From positions 17,133 to 81,132 of the forward strand of contig CAMNNQ010000195.1 in the NCBI GenBank assembly GCA_946545645.1: 64,000 bases of DNA, given 5' to 3'. Origin of the DNA: an uncultured Clostridia bacterium. GTDB lineage: Bacteria > Bacillota > Clostridia > Oscillospirales > Ruminococcaceae. Each line of letters begins with the position of its first letter. Position 1 is the stretch's first letter. This document shows, piece after piece, positions 17,341 through 26,244 of this stretch. The notes below the pieces were generated by a model, which saw nothing but the letters and a program-made list of their open reading frames with translations, had not been told where the DNA came from and did not search any database. A program made the translations under genes and the position numbers.

Positions 17341-17865
17341 TCAATATGACAGCGTTACGGTGATATTTCCCTCACCGAACAGTTCTTTCAGTTCGTCTCC
17401 GCTGATGCCGGCGATGTGCCCCAGCTTTGTATAGCTCCATGAATTCGAGTCATAGAAGATCGTCATCTGATCTCCCTGATAGAGCATTATATCTCCCGCT
17501 TCGGTGGTCACGCTCTCATCCGATCTCGTAAGCGCCCAGGGCAGGCTGCCGACCTTTTCAAATCCTCCGTATTCATGGAGAGAAACGGTGACAGGCTCGG
17601 CTTTCAGCTTCTCCGCAAGCTCTCTTGCAGCGGTGCTGTCGGCAAGCTCTGCGGTAAGCTCTTTGCCGTTTACGGATATTTTCAGTTTCATATCATCATT
17701 CCTTTCGCCGGACGGGAGCGTTTCGGCCACGGAGCTTTCGGCGGTATTATCCGCTGCTCCTGCACCGGTGTTCTGCTGCGATGATACGCTGCTCCCGGAG
17801 CTCCCGCAGGCAGTAAAGAGCGACGCGCAGCCGCATATAGTCAGGATCAGTAACAGTTTTTTCAT
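17341..17865 (-). CDS. Lipoprotein with cyclophilin-like domain
   Basis: 174 aa from ATG 17865, which overlaps the stop of the preceding gene (ATGA). Signal peptide MKKLLLILTICGCASLFTAC ends in a lipobox with Cys 20. A Ser/Gly/Ala linker leads to a cyclophilin-like fold of about 115 residues (MKLKISVNGKELTAELADS, VSLHEYGGFEKVGSLPWAL, GDIMLYQGDQMTIFYD). This family is common beside flavodoxins and reductases; its biochemical role is unclear. Located at the outer face of the membrane. Confidence 0.8.
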   Translation of the reverse strand: MKKLLLILTICGCASLFTACGSSGSSVSSQQNTGAGAADNTAESSVAETLPSGERNDDMKLKISVNGKELTAELADSTAARELAEKLKAEPVTVSLHEYGGFEKVGSLPWALTRSDESVTTEAGDIMLYQGDQMTIFYDSNSWSYTKLGHIAGISGDELKELFGEGNITVTLSY

Positions 17866-18107
17866 GGCGCACCCCCGCTTTCCATATTCCATATCAGATT
17901 GTCTATCTTGTCCAGCACAGCCTGTTTCTCGTGAATATTATCCAGCAGCGCTTTACGGGTCTTCCGCAGGATACGCACCTTTTCCGCACAGCAGCAGTTG
18001 TTCTCGCAGTGCCGGAGGAATGACTTTACCTCGCTGTCTGTCATCCCCGAGCTTTTCAGCAGATCTGCCAGTTCATTATCGGTTATTTCGGGTATCGTCA
18101 CCTTCAT
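17862..18107 (-). CDS. Small coiled-coil protein, first gene of the redox operon
   Basis: 81 aa, start at 18107 with GGAGGTGATCAG upstream. The C-terminal half (KTRKALLDNIHEKQAVLDKIDNLI, i.e. KTRKALLDNIHEK then QAVLDKIDNLI) resembles the effector helix of MerR-family regulators, and HCENNCCCAEKV supplies four Cys/His ligands. No helix-turn-helix is visible. It may be a metal or redox-sensing partner; function unknown. Overlaps the lipoprotein gene by 4 bp. Confidence 0.6.
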   Translation of the reverse strand: MKVTIPEITDNELADLLKSSGMTDSEVKSFLRHCENNCCCAEKVRILRKTRKALLDNIHEKQAVLDKIDNLIWNMESGGAP

Positions 18108-18132
18108 CTGATCACCTCCGGCAAAAGAAAAA

Positions 18133-18187
18133 GAGTACAGAGTTTTTGTTCTGTACTCATTATAGCATAGATTTGCTGATATGTAAA
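18133..18187 (-). promoter_or_regulatory. Promoter and palindromic site of the redox operon
   Basis: On the minus strand TTTACA (18182-18187), 17 bp, TATAAT (18159-18164). Immediately downstream GAGTACAGA-N8-TCTGTACTC (18133-18158) is a perfect inverted repeat covering the expected start of transcription. It may be an operator or a 5' hairpin. Confidence 0.65.
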
Positions 18188-18331
18188 ATGCTTATATTTA
18201 ATACATTAGTATGCCTGGAACGTATATTTGTATTGGCATTGCTCCGGGCTGAAGTCATACCGGACGGGCTGCTATTTAAGAGATAAGTGACAATAGATAT
18301 TATCAGTATAAACGAAAGGATCTTACAGGTG

Positions 18332-19066
18332 TCATCTAACAGAATAATAATGCAAACAGGGAGAGCATCGATTTGTGATACTCTCCCTGTTTATTTTTTC
18401 GGATAAGGCTTTTTTTCGTAAGTCAGACCCAACAGGTAATCCACCGCAGACCTCACCTATCCTGAGCCCCATTCCGTTTGCCAGGATTATACCAAGGGAT
18501 ATCAGCGAAAAGTCCATTCCTATGTAGAATTTTAGCCTTTCCTGTTCCTGCGGTGTGAGCAGGCGGACTTCTGTCCTTGCAGGCTTTGGGATCACGATCC
18601 CGTCAAGCGGGTTCGGTATATGATAAACTCTCCTCGCATACTTGAACAGCGATTTCATCAGCACGAAAATGTCCGAAATATACCGTGCAGAAAGCCCCGA
18701 GCTGAGCTTGAGATTAATAAGATCATAAAGAGCTTTCGATGTGATCTCATGGCACATAAGACTGCCAAACTGTGGAATTATGTGTTTTTCGATCTTCATT
18801 CTGTAGTTCGCCAGCGTCGAGGGCTTAACTCGGTTGGATATTATCTGAAGCCACTCACGGCACAATTCTCTGACGGAAATCTCCGTTATATCGCCTGCAT
18901 AGCTGTAAGCTATCGCCGCAACCCGTTTATGCAGGGCAGCTTCCTTGGTCTCGCCATAAAATGAGCGATAACCGTGTTTGCCGTCATAGCTGTAGATCCT
19001 TGCCTCCCACCTGCCGTCTTTGCGTTTGTAAACGCCTCTTCCAGTCGTAGTTATTCCTCCGCTCAT
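18332..19066 (-). pseudogene. Tyrosine integrase, truncated after the first catalytic box
   Basis: The N-terminal arm-binding domain (RGVYKRKDGRWEARIYSYDG) and core-binding domain (SNRVKPSTLANYRMKIEKHI) are intact. The first catalytic Arg is in GMGLRIGEVCG; right after it the frame changes to unrelated residues and stops, so the H-x-x-R, H and Y boxes are missing. A hairpin lies at the broken end. The upstream start has no ribosome binding site. Confidence 0.8.
18354..18392. terminator. Hairpin terminator at the integrase stub
   Basis: AAACAGGGAGAG pairs with CTCTCCCTGTTT around 15 bases and is followed on the plus strand by TTATTTTTTC. Confidence 0.6.
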
Positions 19067-19145
19067 AAAATAATCAAAAAATGATAGATTTGATATGCTA
19101 AACAATCCAGTTTGCCGATTTTGATTGATTTATATTCATCTTGCC

Positions 19146-19174
19146 TTGACATCGCCCTGTTCGTGTGATATAAT
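19146..19174 (+). promoter_or_regulatory. Consensus promoter in front of the decayed glycan genes
   Basis: TTGACA (19146-19151), 17 bp, TATAAT (19169-19174). The promoter is perfect although the genes behind it are broken, so the intact acyltransferase at 20636 may still be expressed from it. Confidence 0.75.
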
Positions 19175-19188
19175 TAAAAAGTTAAAAT

Positions 19189-20136
19189 ATGCTTTTAATA
19201 ATGTGCAGACCATTATATCGTATTTTGTCGCAAAATGAATTATTTGGCAATAAAAATTTACCAAAAATTTCAAAAAAGGCGAGGGCCTTTGATGAAGTTT
19301 GTACTAAGCATAATATAAAGTATTTTGTCTATGGTGGAACACTTCTCGGAGCGATCAGGCACGAAGGGTTTATCCCTTGGGACGATGATGAGGATGTTGC
19401 TTTGCTCAGGAAAGATTACAACAAGCTGAGATCTCTTGCGGAGAATGGGGAGTTGTTTCATCATCCTTATTTTTTTCAAGGGCTATTGCAGACTGAGAAA
19501 CAGCGACACTACAGAGATTCCATATGTTGATGTATATGAGAAATGCAATCATGGTATATTTATAGATATTTTTCCGCTAGATGTTCTTCCAAACAGCCCG
19601 AAGGAGATAGACAGATAAAAAGACTTAAAATTGTTAGAACAGCTATGAATTCATACTCAAGATGGTATTCCGGAGTTGGCCCACTGGGAATCTCTAAGGC
19701 AAAAAGAATCGCGTATTATCTTAGCGTTCCTTTGTTTAAGTTACATTTGGTCAATATGAAGAAGCTATACTCACTGTATGAAAAGGTTGCGACCCGATAC
19801 TCAAAGAGTAATTGCAGCAAAAAAGGAAGTGTTGCTGGTACAATGGGTATCAAAAGGTTTGTGTATGACAGAAAAGACTGGAACACAAAGGTGAAATTAA
19901 ATCGTTTTGAAAATCTGCAGGTTCCGATACCAATCACATATTATAAAATACTGACTCATACATACGGAGATTATATGGTTCCTGTGCATGAATCATCGAA
20001 TCATGGGACAACGCTGTTTTCTGCCACTGTACCATATGAAGAGTTCATAAAGGATAATAAACGAATGCTTATGAAAGAACGGTATAAGCTTACCAGCAGT
20101 GGCAAAAAAGAATTAAGTGAAGGATTATACAGATGA
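19189..20136 (+). pseudogene. LicD-family phosphotransferase, frameshifted
   Basis: Three frames make up one protein close to the intact LicD at 42112: [21 protein letters not shown] and [17 protein letters not shown] in the first, [22 protein letters not shown] and GIFIDIFPLD in the second (from about 19493), then QIKRLKIVRTAMNSYSRWYSG onward in the third (from about 19605). A few residues are missing at the first junction. The N-terminal 25 residues do not match. It is a dead member of the licD-ispD-SDR triad. Confidence 0.85.
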
Positions 20137-20519
20137 AAAATATTGCCTTAATTATAGCTGGCGGTGTCGGTGCCAGGATGAATCAAGATATTCCGAAGCA
20201 GTTTTTAAACGTTTATGATAAACCGGTAATTATTTACACGCTTGAAGCATTTTAGAAGCACCCTCAGATTGACGGAATAGAGGTGGTGTGTCTTGACGGA
20301 TGGCACGATGTTTTGAGGGCATATGCCAAACAGTTTGGTATACTCTCAGATACAAAAGTAAGGTATGAAATCCCTGATGAAACTGAGGTAAAAGGGTTTT
20401 CAAAGCCGCAAAACTGTGTTCTGAAAACCGATAAGATAGAGTCACTTGGTTGGAGCGGGAAATATGATTTGAAAAGTGGTTTGAGTGAAACACTTGAAAT
20501 ACTTTGTGAGAGCAAGTGA
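20133..20519 (+). pseudogene. Chimera of IspD-like head and SDR-epimerase tail
   Basis: The ATG overlaps the licD remnant stop. The first 70 codons match the IspD-like proteins at 40446 and 47586 ([21 protein letters not shown]) with a TAG after LEAF. Past AYAKQFGI the sequence switches to the last 55 residues of the SDR protein at 48302 (GFSKPQNCVLKTDKIESLGW). A deletion of roughly 1.3 kb has fused ispD and SDR genes in frame, on top of the nonsense codon. Confidence 0.85.
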
Positions 20520-20635
20520 ATTTGCTTTAGTAATAAGAATTGCTTTTGGATTATTGGTCTGCTAGTAGTGCTATAAAACACAAACAAGAATATCATACTA
20601 TAAACTAACTGAGTATTATATGGGATGTGAAACAA

Positions 20636-21670
20636 ATGCCAACCGAAATCTCACCTACGAAAAATGCAAATACAGAAAGGGATTATCGGTTTGATAATCT
20701 TAAAGGGCTGCTGATAATACTAGTAGTCTTTGCCCATTCGATGGAGGTGACTGCGCGCGGTGGAGTGAGTGCAAATACAGTGGTTTCGACAGTCTATTCT
20801 ATGATATATTTTGTTCATATGCCAGCTTTTATTTTCATTTCAGGGTATTTTTCAAAATCATTTCGTTCTAGGGATACATGGGCTAAGAAAACTATTCAGT
20901 CGTCTTTATTACCTTTCCTGATTGCAAACCTATTCTACTGGATACTTGCCTCACGGGAAATTGATGATTTTTTCTATCCGCAGTTTGCTATGTGGTTTCT
21001 GCTGAGTATGTTCTTTTGGAAGGCGATGGTTCATCCTATTTCGAGAATAAAAGGTTCTATTGTTATAGCAATACTATTATCGTTATATGTCGGTGTCACC
21101 AATGCAGATAAACTCCTTTCACTACAGCGTACCTTTTCGTTTTTTCCTTATTTTCTTGCTGGCTTTTTGACCCCAAAGACGATAGTAGAAAGAATCGCAC
21201 TCATAAAGAAACGGTATTTATTCTCTCTAGTTATAGCCACAACAGTGGCAGTTATAGCATTAACATTTGTTAAAAACTTTAAGCATGGTGTTTTTACTAT
21301 GTCTTATCCCTACCGGCATTTTGGCTACAGTAATATTCAAGGAATACTATTCAGATGCGCTGCCTTGTTTCTTGGGTTTACAGGTGTGTATTTGATGATT
21401 GCTTTGAGTAAGAGCAAAAAAACTGTTCTTTCACTTTTAGGGAAGAATACGATCACAGTATATCTTATTCACCCGTTGTTTGTAAAAGGATATGAATTCT
21501 TGAAGTTTCCTATGTTTAATTCACCATTTATCGTTCTTGGTATTTCAATGCTTGCTTCAATATCAATATGTCTTGCTTGCGGCAACCACTTTGTTTCTAA
21601 TATATATTCTTGCTTAATTAACAAGATAAGCAGTCTAGTCTTCAAGGACAGTGTTCAGAGCACAGAGTAA
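20636..21670 (+). CDS. Acyltransferase 3 family membrane protein
   Basis: 344 aa from ATG 20636. About ten membrane segments. RDYRFDNLKGLLIILVVFAHS at the start, with the conserved His, and FVHMPAFIFISGYFS are hallmarks of acyltransferase 3 (WecH/OafA-type) enzymes that acetylate surface sugars. (The first motif is quoted in part: RFDNLKGLLIILVVFAHS.) It is the only intact gene in the decayed polysaccharide block. Its start has only a weak GGATG ribosome binding site. Confidence 0.82.
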   Translation: MPTEISPTKNANTERDYRFDNLKGLLIILVVFAHSMEVTARGGVSANTVVSTVYSMIYFVHMPAFIFISGYFSKSFRSRDTWAKKTIQSSLLPFLIANLFYWILASREIDDFFYPQFAMWFLLSMFFWKAMVHPISRIKGSIVIAILLSLYVGVTNADKLLSLQRTFSFFPYFLAGFLTPKTIVERIALIKKRYLFSLVIATTVAVIALTFVKNFKHGVFTMSYPYRHFGYSNIQGILFRCAALFLGFTGVYLMIALSKSKKTVLSLLGKNTITVYLIHPLFVKGYEFLKFPMFNSPFIVLGISMLASISICLACGNHFVSNIYSCLINKISSLVFKDSVQSTE

Positions 21671-21719
21671 ACGCTTCCGAAACAGATCATGGTTGTAGAA
21701 AGATTTAGGATGGACAGAT

Positions 21720-22335
21720 ATGCAAGACATCCAAACAATAGGCGGCTTATTCACGGAAGAAAGCAGACGAATCGTAGTCACAAATATATGTCGTGTCTTT
21801 AATTGCAATGAGGAAGATAATGAGAATCTTGTTCCAGTTCAGGCAGGACTAACAAATGTTGTTCTTTCATTTAACTTGAACGGTGGAAAATATGTTTACC
21901 GTCACCCTGGGCTTGGCTCTGAAATACTGGTTGAGCGTGGTCGAGAGACTATAATGCAAAAAATCGTAGAGGACGCCGGAATAGATACTACTCTCGTTAC
22001 AAATGGATGTTGATGAAGGCTGGCGTATAGGACGATTTATCGAGCACTATAGTTTTGATTATAAAAACCTTAATGATATGGTAAGAGCAGTGATGCTGTT
22101 CAGAAAACTTCATTCAGCGCCGTGTCATGTACGTTGAAATTTTGATGTCATCAAAAAAGCTGAAGGAATAAAAGCACAGATTGACCCGGAAAAGTACGGG
22201 CATTTCCCTGATTTTGAAAATGTCAGGAGAAAAATTTACAAACTGGCCGAGCTTGCTGAAAGTGACGGTATAAAGAAGTGCAATATACACGGCGATGCAC
22301 GTGATGTCAATTTCCTAATAAACAAAGAAGAAATA
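21720..22335 (+). pseudogene. Choline-kinase-like gene, frameshifted and truncated
   Basis: Near-identical to the intact kinase at 43124: TGGLFTEESRRIVV-like start, PVQAGLTNVVLSF, YRHPGLGSEILVERGRETI. A frameshift near 22000 (TTLVTNGC*) and a TGA in place of Trp near 22136 break it; homology ends at HGDARDVNFLINKEEI, just after the catalytic loop. It then runs directly into flippase sequence. Confidence 0.88.
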
Positions 22336-22560
22336 GTCCAAATAATATCTATGGTCGTAAATACAATCATTGCTGCTATACTGATCAAATGCGGAGCACG
22401 TATCCATATTGTTAAGTTAGGTAGTGCATTTGCATTTGTGCTTAATCCGTTGCTTATCAACATTTATACACGCAGACATTATAGAATTGATAAAAAAGTA
22501 AAACCAAATATGTCTCATATAAGCCAGCGTTGGGATGCGCTTGGACATGAGTTACTGTCA
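22336..22560 (+). pseudogene. Fragment of a polysaccharide flippase
   Basis: In the same frame as the kinase remnant, about 75 residues read VQIISMVVNTIIAAILIK and NPLLINIYTRRHYRIDKKVKP and MSHISQRWDALGHEL, an internal part of Wzx-type flippases. It differs from the flippase at 52953, so it comes from another lineage. It is cut at about 22555 by an unrelated gene end. Confidence 0.65.
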
Positions 22561-22655
22561 TCAGATTTCAGAACATTAGTGAGCACAAACGCTGTGATCC
22601 CTCCTACAAGAAGAACAGCGGCGGTAACAATTGCGATTGTTTTTTTGCTTTTCAT
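22550..22655 (-). pseudogene. 5' stub of a secreted or membrane-anchored protein
   Basis: ATG at 22655 with GGGAGG 9 nt upstream. The stub encodes MKSKKTIAIVTAAVLLVGGI and AFVLTNVLKSDDSNS, a signal or anchor helix, then runs into the back of the flippase fragment. The rest is deleted. Confidence 0.55.
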
Positions 22656-22877
22656 TGAAATTCCTCCCAAAGAAGAATATAGCATCCAAATATAATCGTT
22701 AAGTGAAACGAATAATAATATGCAATTGTAATTCAGATAAGAAAGGGCCTGAACAACAGGAACTGTTTTCATCCTTGGCAAAGGTATTACATCTAAAAGT
22801 ATTATAATTAATTTGCTGTCATTTGTCAATGTTTATTATTGCCTTAAGTAACTGCCCCCCTTCAGCCCTCAAAATAA

Positions 22878-22906
22878 AAAAGCCGCAGTATTCTGAACTG
22901 CGGCTT
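22878..22906. terminator. Terminator hairpin
   Basis: AAAGCCGCAG pairs with CTGCGGCTTT around TATTCTGAA, with A-rich and T-rich flanks. It separates the decayed block from the leftward XRE gene. Confidence 0.65.
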
Positions 22907-22984
22907 TGAATATTTTTGCTGCAATGACTGTAACCGTCAGTGTCATGCTCCGGGACAGATACCGTCAGACATCCCTCAGACCTC

Positions 22985-23566
22985 TCATATCAAGTCATAT
23001 CCCGCTTTGGAAAAGCGGTTGTTCCCGATCTCAAATCTCTTGCCTTCCACCTTCTTTGAAAGCTCGCTGTATTCGATAAAATCCTTTGAAACAGTAACGA
23101 AAAACTGCTTGCTGTCTGTCTCGGCAAGATAATAAGAGCAGACGTCATTAAGCTGGTCTGCTGCTTCAAAGCTCCCAAATCCCGGCATGACTGTCCATTC
23201 CAACAATTTCTCGAACTTTGACAGCTTTTTCTTCCTTATCAGCGGATAGATCTGCACCGCCTGCGGGAATTTGGCTTTTGCCGCTGCGTCCTGTCTTGAA
23301 CGGCACTTGCCGCCTTTTTCATAGTCGCCAAGATCAATGGCTTCTTTGAAAGAGCTGAAGGAGAGCATTTCGCCGTCATCGAGCAGATAGTCGATCGAGA
23401 CACCGAGAAGCTGTGAAGCAGCCTTCAGATTCTCGATATCAGGCATACCCTTGTTCGTTTCCCATTTTGCTACTGCGCTGCGTGAAACGTGCAGCTTCTC
23501 CGAAAGCTGTTCCTGTGACAGCCCCGCCTTTTGTCTTGCGTCTCTTAATTTCTCACCAAATGTCAT
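22985..23566 (-). CDS. XRE-family regulator with C-terminal sensor-like domain
   Basis: 193 aa. Residues 1-60 are an XRE helix-turn-helix (LSQEQLSEKLHVSRSAVAKWE). The remaining 130 residues (FPQAVQIYPLIRKKKLSKFE ... QLNDVCSYYLAETDSKQFFVT) recur behind XRE domains in Clostridia and may bind a ligand or protein; no enzymatic motif is visible. The gene stands alone. Confidence 0.78.
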   Translation of the reverse strand: MTFGEKLRDARQKAGLSQEQLSEKLHVSRSAVAKWETNKGMPDIENLKAASQLLGVSIDYLLDDGEMLSFSSFKEAIDLGDYEKGGKCRSRQDAAAKAKFPQAVQIYPLIRKKKLSKFEKLLEWTVMPGFGSFEAADQLNDVCSYYLAETDSKQFFVTVSKDFIEYSELSKKVEGKRFEIGNNRFSKAGYDLI

Positions 23567-23728
23567 AGTGCTGTACCTCCGGAATTGTATTCAGCGGATC
23601 GTCCCCTTGCTGTGACTTTAGTATAGCATCGGGTCTCGGAATTGACAAGGGACGTCTGCGAACATCGGTGTTACTCTCCGTAACACAGCGTATTTACGGG
23701 CTTTACCGCCGCCACGGAACCGTTCTTA

Positions 23729-24025
23729 TCAGTACAGCTCCAGCTTGCAGTCATATCCGCTGCCGTTATGGTCAGCGATGGTATCGAGTATTGCCAGCAT
23801 CAGGCTGTCACCAAGATCCTCTCTGCTTTTCCTGTAGCTGAGCCATCTGATAACTATAGGTTCATCGGCCTCATGGAATCCGAAACCACCGGACAGTATA
23901 TCCCTGAACGCATTGAGGTTATGTCCGGTCCTGAATTTCAGGCCTTTTGTCATGATACGGTCTATCTCGCAGTAGAAGCCTTCTATGTCGGAAAAATTAT
24001 TCCCGTCTATGATGTATGTTGTCAT
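23729..24025 (-). CDS. Barstar-like ribonuclease inhibitor
   Basis: 98 aa. TYIIDGNNFSDIEGFYCEID, GHNLNAFRDILSGGFG and the C-terminal IADHNGSGYDCKLELY follow barstar: an Asp/Glu-rich small alpha/beta protein that plugs the active site of a barnase-type RNase. No RNase gene is in the window, so it is an orphan immunity-type protein. Confidence 0.75.
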   Translation of the reverse strand: MTTYIIDGNNFSDIEGFYCEIDRIMTKGLKFRTGHNLNAFRDILSGGFGFHEADEPIVIRWLSYRKSREDLGDSLMLAILDTIADHNGSGYDCKLELY

Positions 24026-24128
24026 AGCTTTCTCCTTGATATAAAAAACTCTTTCACTTTGTCAGGAGTTATTCCCGTAACGGATCCTCTTGATCTGTTC
24101 CGGGACCTTTGTTTACCGCCCTGCTGCT

Positions 24129-24494
24129 CTATACTACCGAATACCCCTCCGAGCCCAGTATTTCCAGCGCTCGTTCAAAGTTTTCTTCCTTGACGAGGAT
24201 ATAATCCGTGTTGTATGTCGATACGGCGAAGATACCGATCCTGTGTTCTGCAAGTATCGAGGACAGCTTTGACAGGATACCTATCAGTGAAAAGTCCAGG
24301 ACTCCCTGTATACGGAATCCCCGCCAGCCGTCATCGCGTTCAAGGGTGTGTATCGGCGTGTCCTCTGTTTTGCATACGAGAGACAGCTCCTCATCGGTCC
24401 TGCCGATGAAATACAGCTCGCTGCTCAGATCTATATCCTCAACTGATGCCACCTTGCATACAGTGAGCCTATGCTCCAGTTTTTTCAGTTTCAT
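24129..24494 (-). CDS. ACT-domain protein
   Basis: 121 aa. The second half shows an ACT fold (GVLDFSLIGILSKLSSILAEHRIGI, quoted as LDFSLIGILSKLSSILAEHR, then FAVSTYNTDYILV). Such stand-alone proteins bind amino acids or interact with enzymes; the ligand is unknown. It lies between the LysR gene and the barstar gene on the same strand. Confidence 0.75.
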   Translation of the reverse strand: MKLKKLEHRLTVCKVASVEDIDLSSELYFIGRTDEELSLVCKTEDTPIHTLERDDGWRGFRIQGVLDFSLIGILSKLSSILAEHRIGIFAVSTYNTDYILVKEENFERALEILGSEGYSVV

Positions 24495-24530
24495 GATCGT
24501 CTTTCCTCCATAGTTCCCGAAGTGACAGCG

Positions 24531-25409
24531 CTATTCGGCGGTCTTGTATGTCTTGATATATTCAAGGAATTTGCCTGCCGCACCTGCATAGGGGCTCAGC
24601 TTCTTCCATGCAAGCACCGATGTCATGGAGAGCTCAGGTGTCAGCGGCCGGAACGCAAAGCGTGCGGGGTCGTACATATCCACAGCTCCCTCAATGGTCA
24701 GGACACAGGCTATGCCCCGTTCCGCCAGCGGCGCGACATTGTCGATGAGGTTCATAGTCGCAACTGTATCAAGCTCCGAGACAGGACATCTGAGCCATTC
24801 CTCTATCTCGCTGCGCAGAGCAGTTCGGCTGGTGATGACCAGAGGCAGTTCTCTGAGCTGATCTCTTGTGACAGCCTTTTCCTGCGCAAGCCTGTGGCCG
24901 GCAGGCAGCAGAACGCCCCATATTTCCTTTGCCGGCAGACGCAGATAATCGAACTTCCCGATATCTATCGGCTCTAACAGGATGCCGAAATCGAGCAGAC
25001 CGTGTTCGAGACGTTCCTTGATATTGTCGGCGTTGCCTGTGATGATCTCAAAGCTGACCAGCGGATAGCGCTCACGGAAATGTTCGATAAGCTCCGGCAG
25101 TATCTTTGCTGCCATGAGCCCTCCGCTCCCGACGGAGACCACTCCGCTGACCTCCTCCTGCTCGCGGAACTCACTGTCTATCTTGTTTATCAGCGACACG
25201 ACTTCCTCGGCTCGTCTGCGGAGCATAACTCCGGAATCTGTCAGCGTCAGCCTTTTGCCCCGGATGAAAAGAGTGGTATGGAGCTCCTCCTCAAGCTCTT
25301 TCATCTGCCGGCTGAGAGTCGGCTGAGTCACATGGAGCAGCTCTGCGGCTCTTGATATATTCTCCTCACGCACTACTGTCAGGAAGTATTCCAGTAAACG
25401 CAGTTCCAT
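24531..25409 (-). CDS. LysR-family transcriptional regulator
   Basis: 292 aa, standard LysR length. N-terminal winged helix (RLLEYFLTVVREENISRAAE, LLHVTQPTLSRQMKELEEEL) and effector domain (GVVSVGSGGLMAAKILPELI). It is followed by the ACT protein, and the DUF1349 gene is just upstream on the same strand. Effector and targets are not evident. Confidence 0.88.
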   Translation of the reverse strand: MELRLLEYFLTVVREENISRAAELLHVTQPTLSRQMKELEEELHTTLFIRGKRLTLTDSGVMLRRRAEEVVSLINKIDSEFREQEEVSGVVSVGSGGLMAAKILPELIEHFRERYPLVSFEIITGNADNIKERLEHGLLDFGILLEPIDIGKFDYLRLPAKEIWGVLLPAGHRLAQEKAVTRDQLRELPLVITSRTALRSEIEEWLRCPVSELDTVATMNLIDNVAPLAERGIACVLTIEGAVDMYDPARFAFRPLTPELSMTSVLAWKKLSPYAGAAGKFLEYIKTYKTAE

Positions 25410-25436
25410 TTGTTTCCCCCCTTGATTATGAGCGCA

Positions 25437-26048
25437 TTACTGACCGTCAGGCTGCTGACCGTCATGGGCTTTCCATGCACATTCCGTGAGCTCCATATCT
25501 GTAAACACAGCTTTGAAGCTGGAATCCTCGGGGCTGCAGGCATAGACTCCGAAGCGTATCTTTCCTTTGCCTTCCCACATATGACAGACGCGCATCTGGG
25601 TGAAATCCTTTCCGTCATAGGAGCACTCGATGCAGTAATCGTCTTCGCGGCGGCTGAAACGGTACCACATCACCCTGACATCGGAGGGGACAGCCGTCGT
25701 TGCCCAGTCGGAGAAGCCGTGGTTGGTGACTACCGACCCTAAATGCTGGAACTTCTCGTTTTCGTATTCGACAGAGGCTTTCAGCCAGTTGTCCGAGTCG
25801 AGATACATAACTATCCCGCACTGATCGAAGCGGTGATGACTGTCGGAAAAATCTGTCCTTACAACAAAGGAAAAGTATTTTTCATTTGTCTCGATCTGAA
25901 GGACAGGGGCATTGTCGTTGCGGAAATGATAGTATGTCCTCTGCCAGAGGTCGGTATGCGGCTCGGTAACTATCTCTATACGCTCATCGCTGACGGTAAA
26001 CTCCGCAGGCTCTCTTATCCATTTCATCCTGTCTGTCATGTACGTCAC
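25437..26048 (-). CDS. DUF1349 family protein
   Basis: 203 aa, no signal peptide. The concanavalin-like DUF1349 signatures are clear: HTDLWQRTYYHFRNDNAPVL, FDQCGIVMYLDSDNWLKASVE, SDWATTAVPSD, CHMWEGKGKIRFGVYACSPE. Related yeast and bacterial proteins (YSI1-like) are thought to bind carbohydrate-like ligands; activity is unproven. The stop is 27 bp upstream of the LysR start, so the two may be co-transcribed. Confidence 0.82.
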   Translation of the reverse strand: MTYMTDRMKWIREPAEFTVSDERIEIVTEPHTDLWQRTYYHFRNDNAPVLQIETNEKYFSFVVRTDFSDSHHRFDQCGIVMYLDSDNWLKASVEYENEKFQHLGSVVTNHGFSDWATTAVPSDVRVMWYRFSRREDDYCIECSYDGKDFTQMRVCHMWEGKGKIRFGVYACSPEDSSFKAVFTDMELTECAWKAHDGQQPDGQ

Positions 26049-26176
26049 TCCTTTTTATTTTGCTGCGATATTATCATCAACTTAATTATACAGTTATCGC
26101 AGCTATAAGTCAATATGAAACGCCGGGTTTTCGTCAGGCAGGGGAGTTATGGCGGAGGAAAGATCCTTATACGCAA

Positions 26177-26207
26177 GATCGCCCCGCCGGGGATCAGCGG
26201 GGCGATC
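26177..26207. terminator. GC-rich hairpin between operons
   Basis: GATCGCCCCGC pairs with GCGGGGCGATC (11 bp, 9-nt loop). There is no good T-run, so its role as terminator is uncertain. Confidence 0.45.
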
Positions 26208-26244
26208 TCTATATATATGAATTGTCATGAGGCAATATCTTTGA

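Noticed and set aside
23729-24494. Toxin-antitoxin pair made of the barstar-like and ACT genes
   Set aside because: The ACT protein has no toxin features and the genes are separated by about 100 bp with no shared overlap or regulator.
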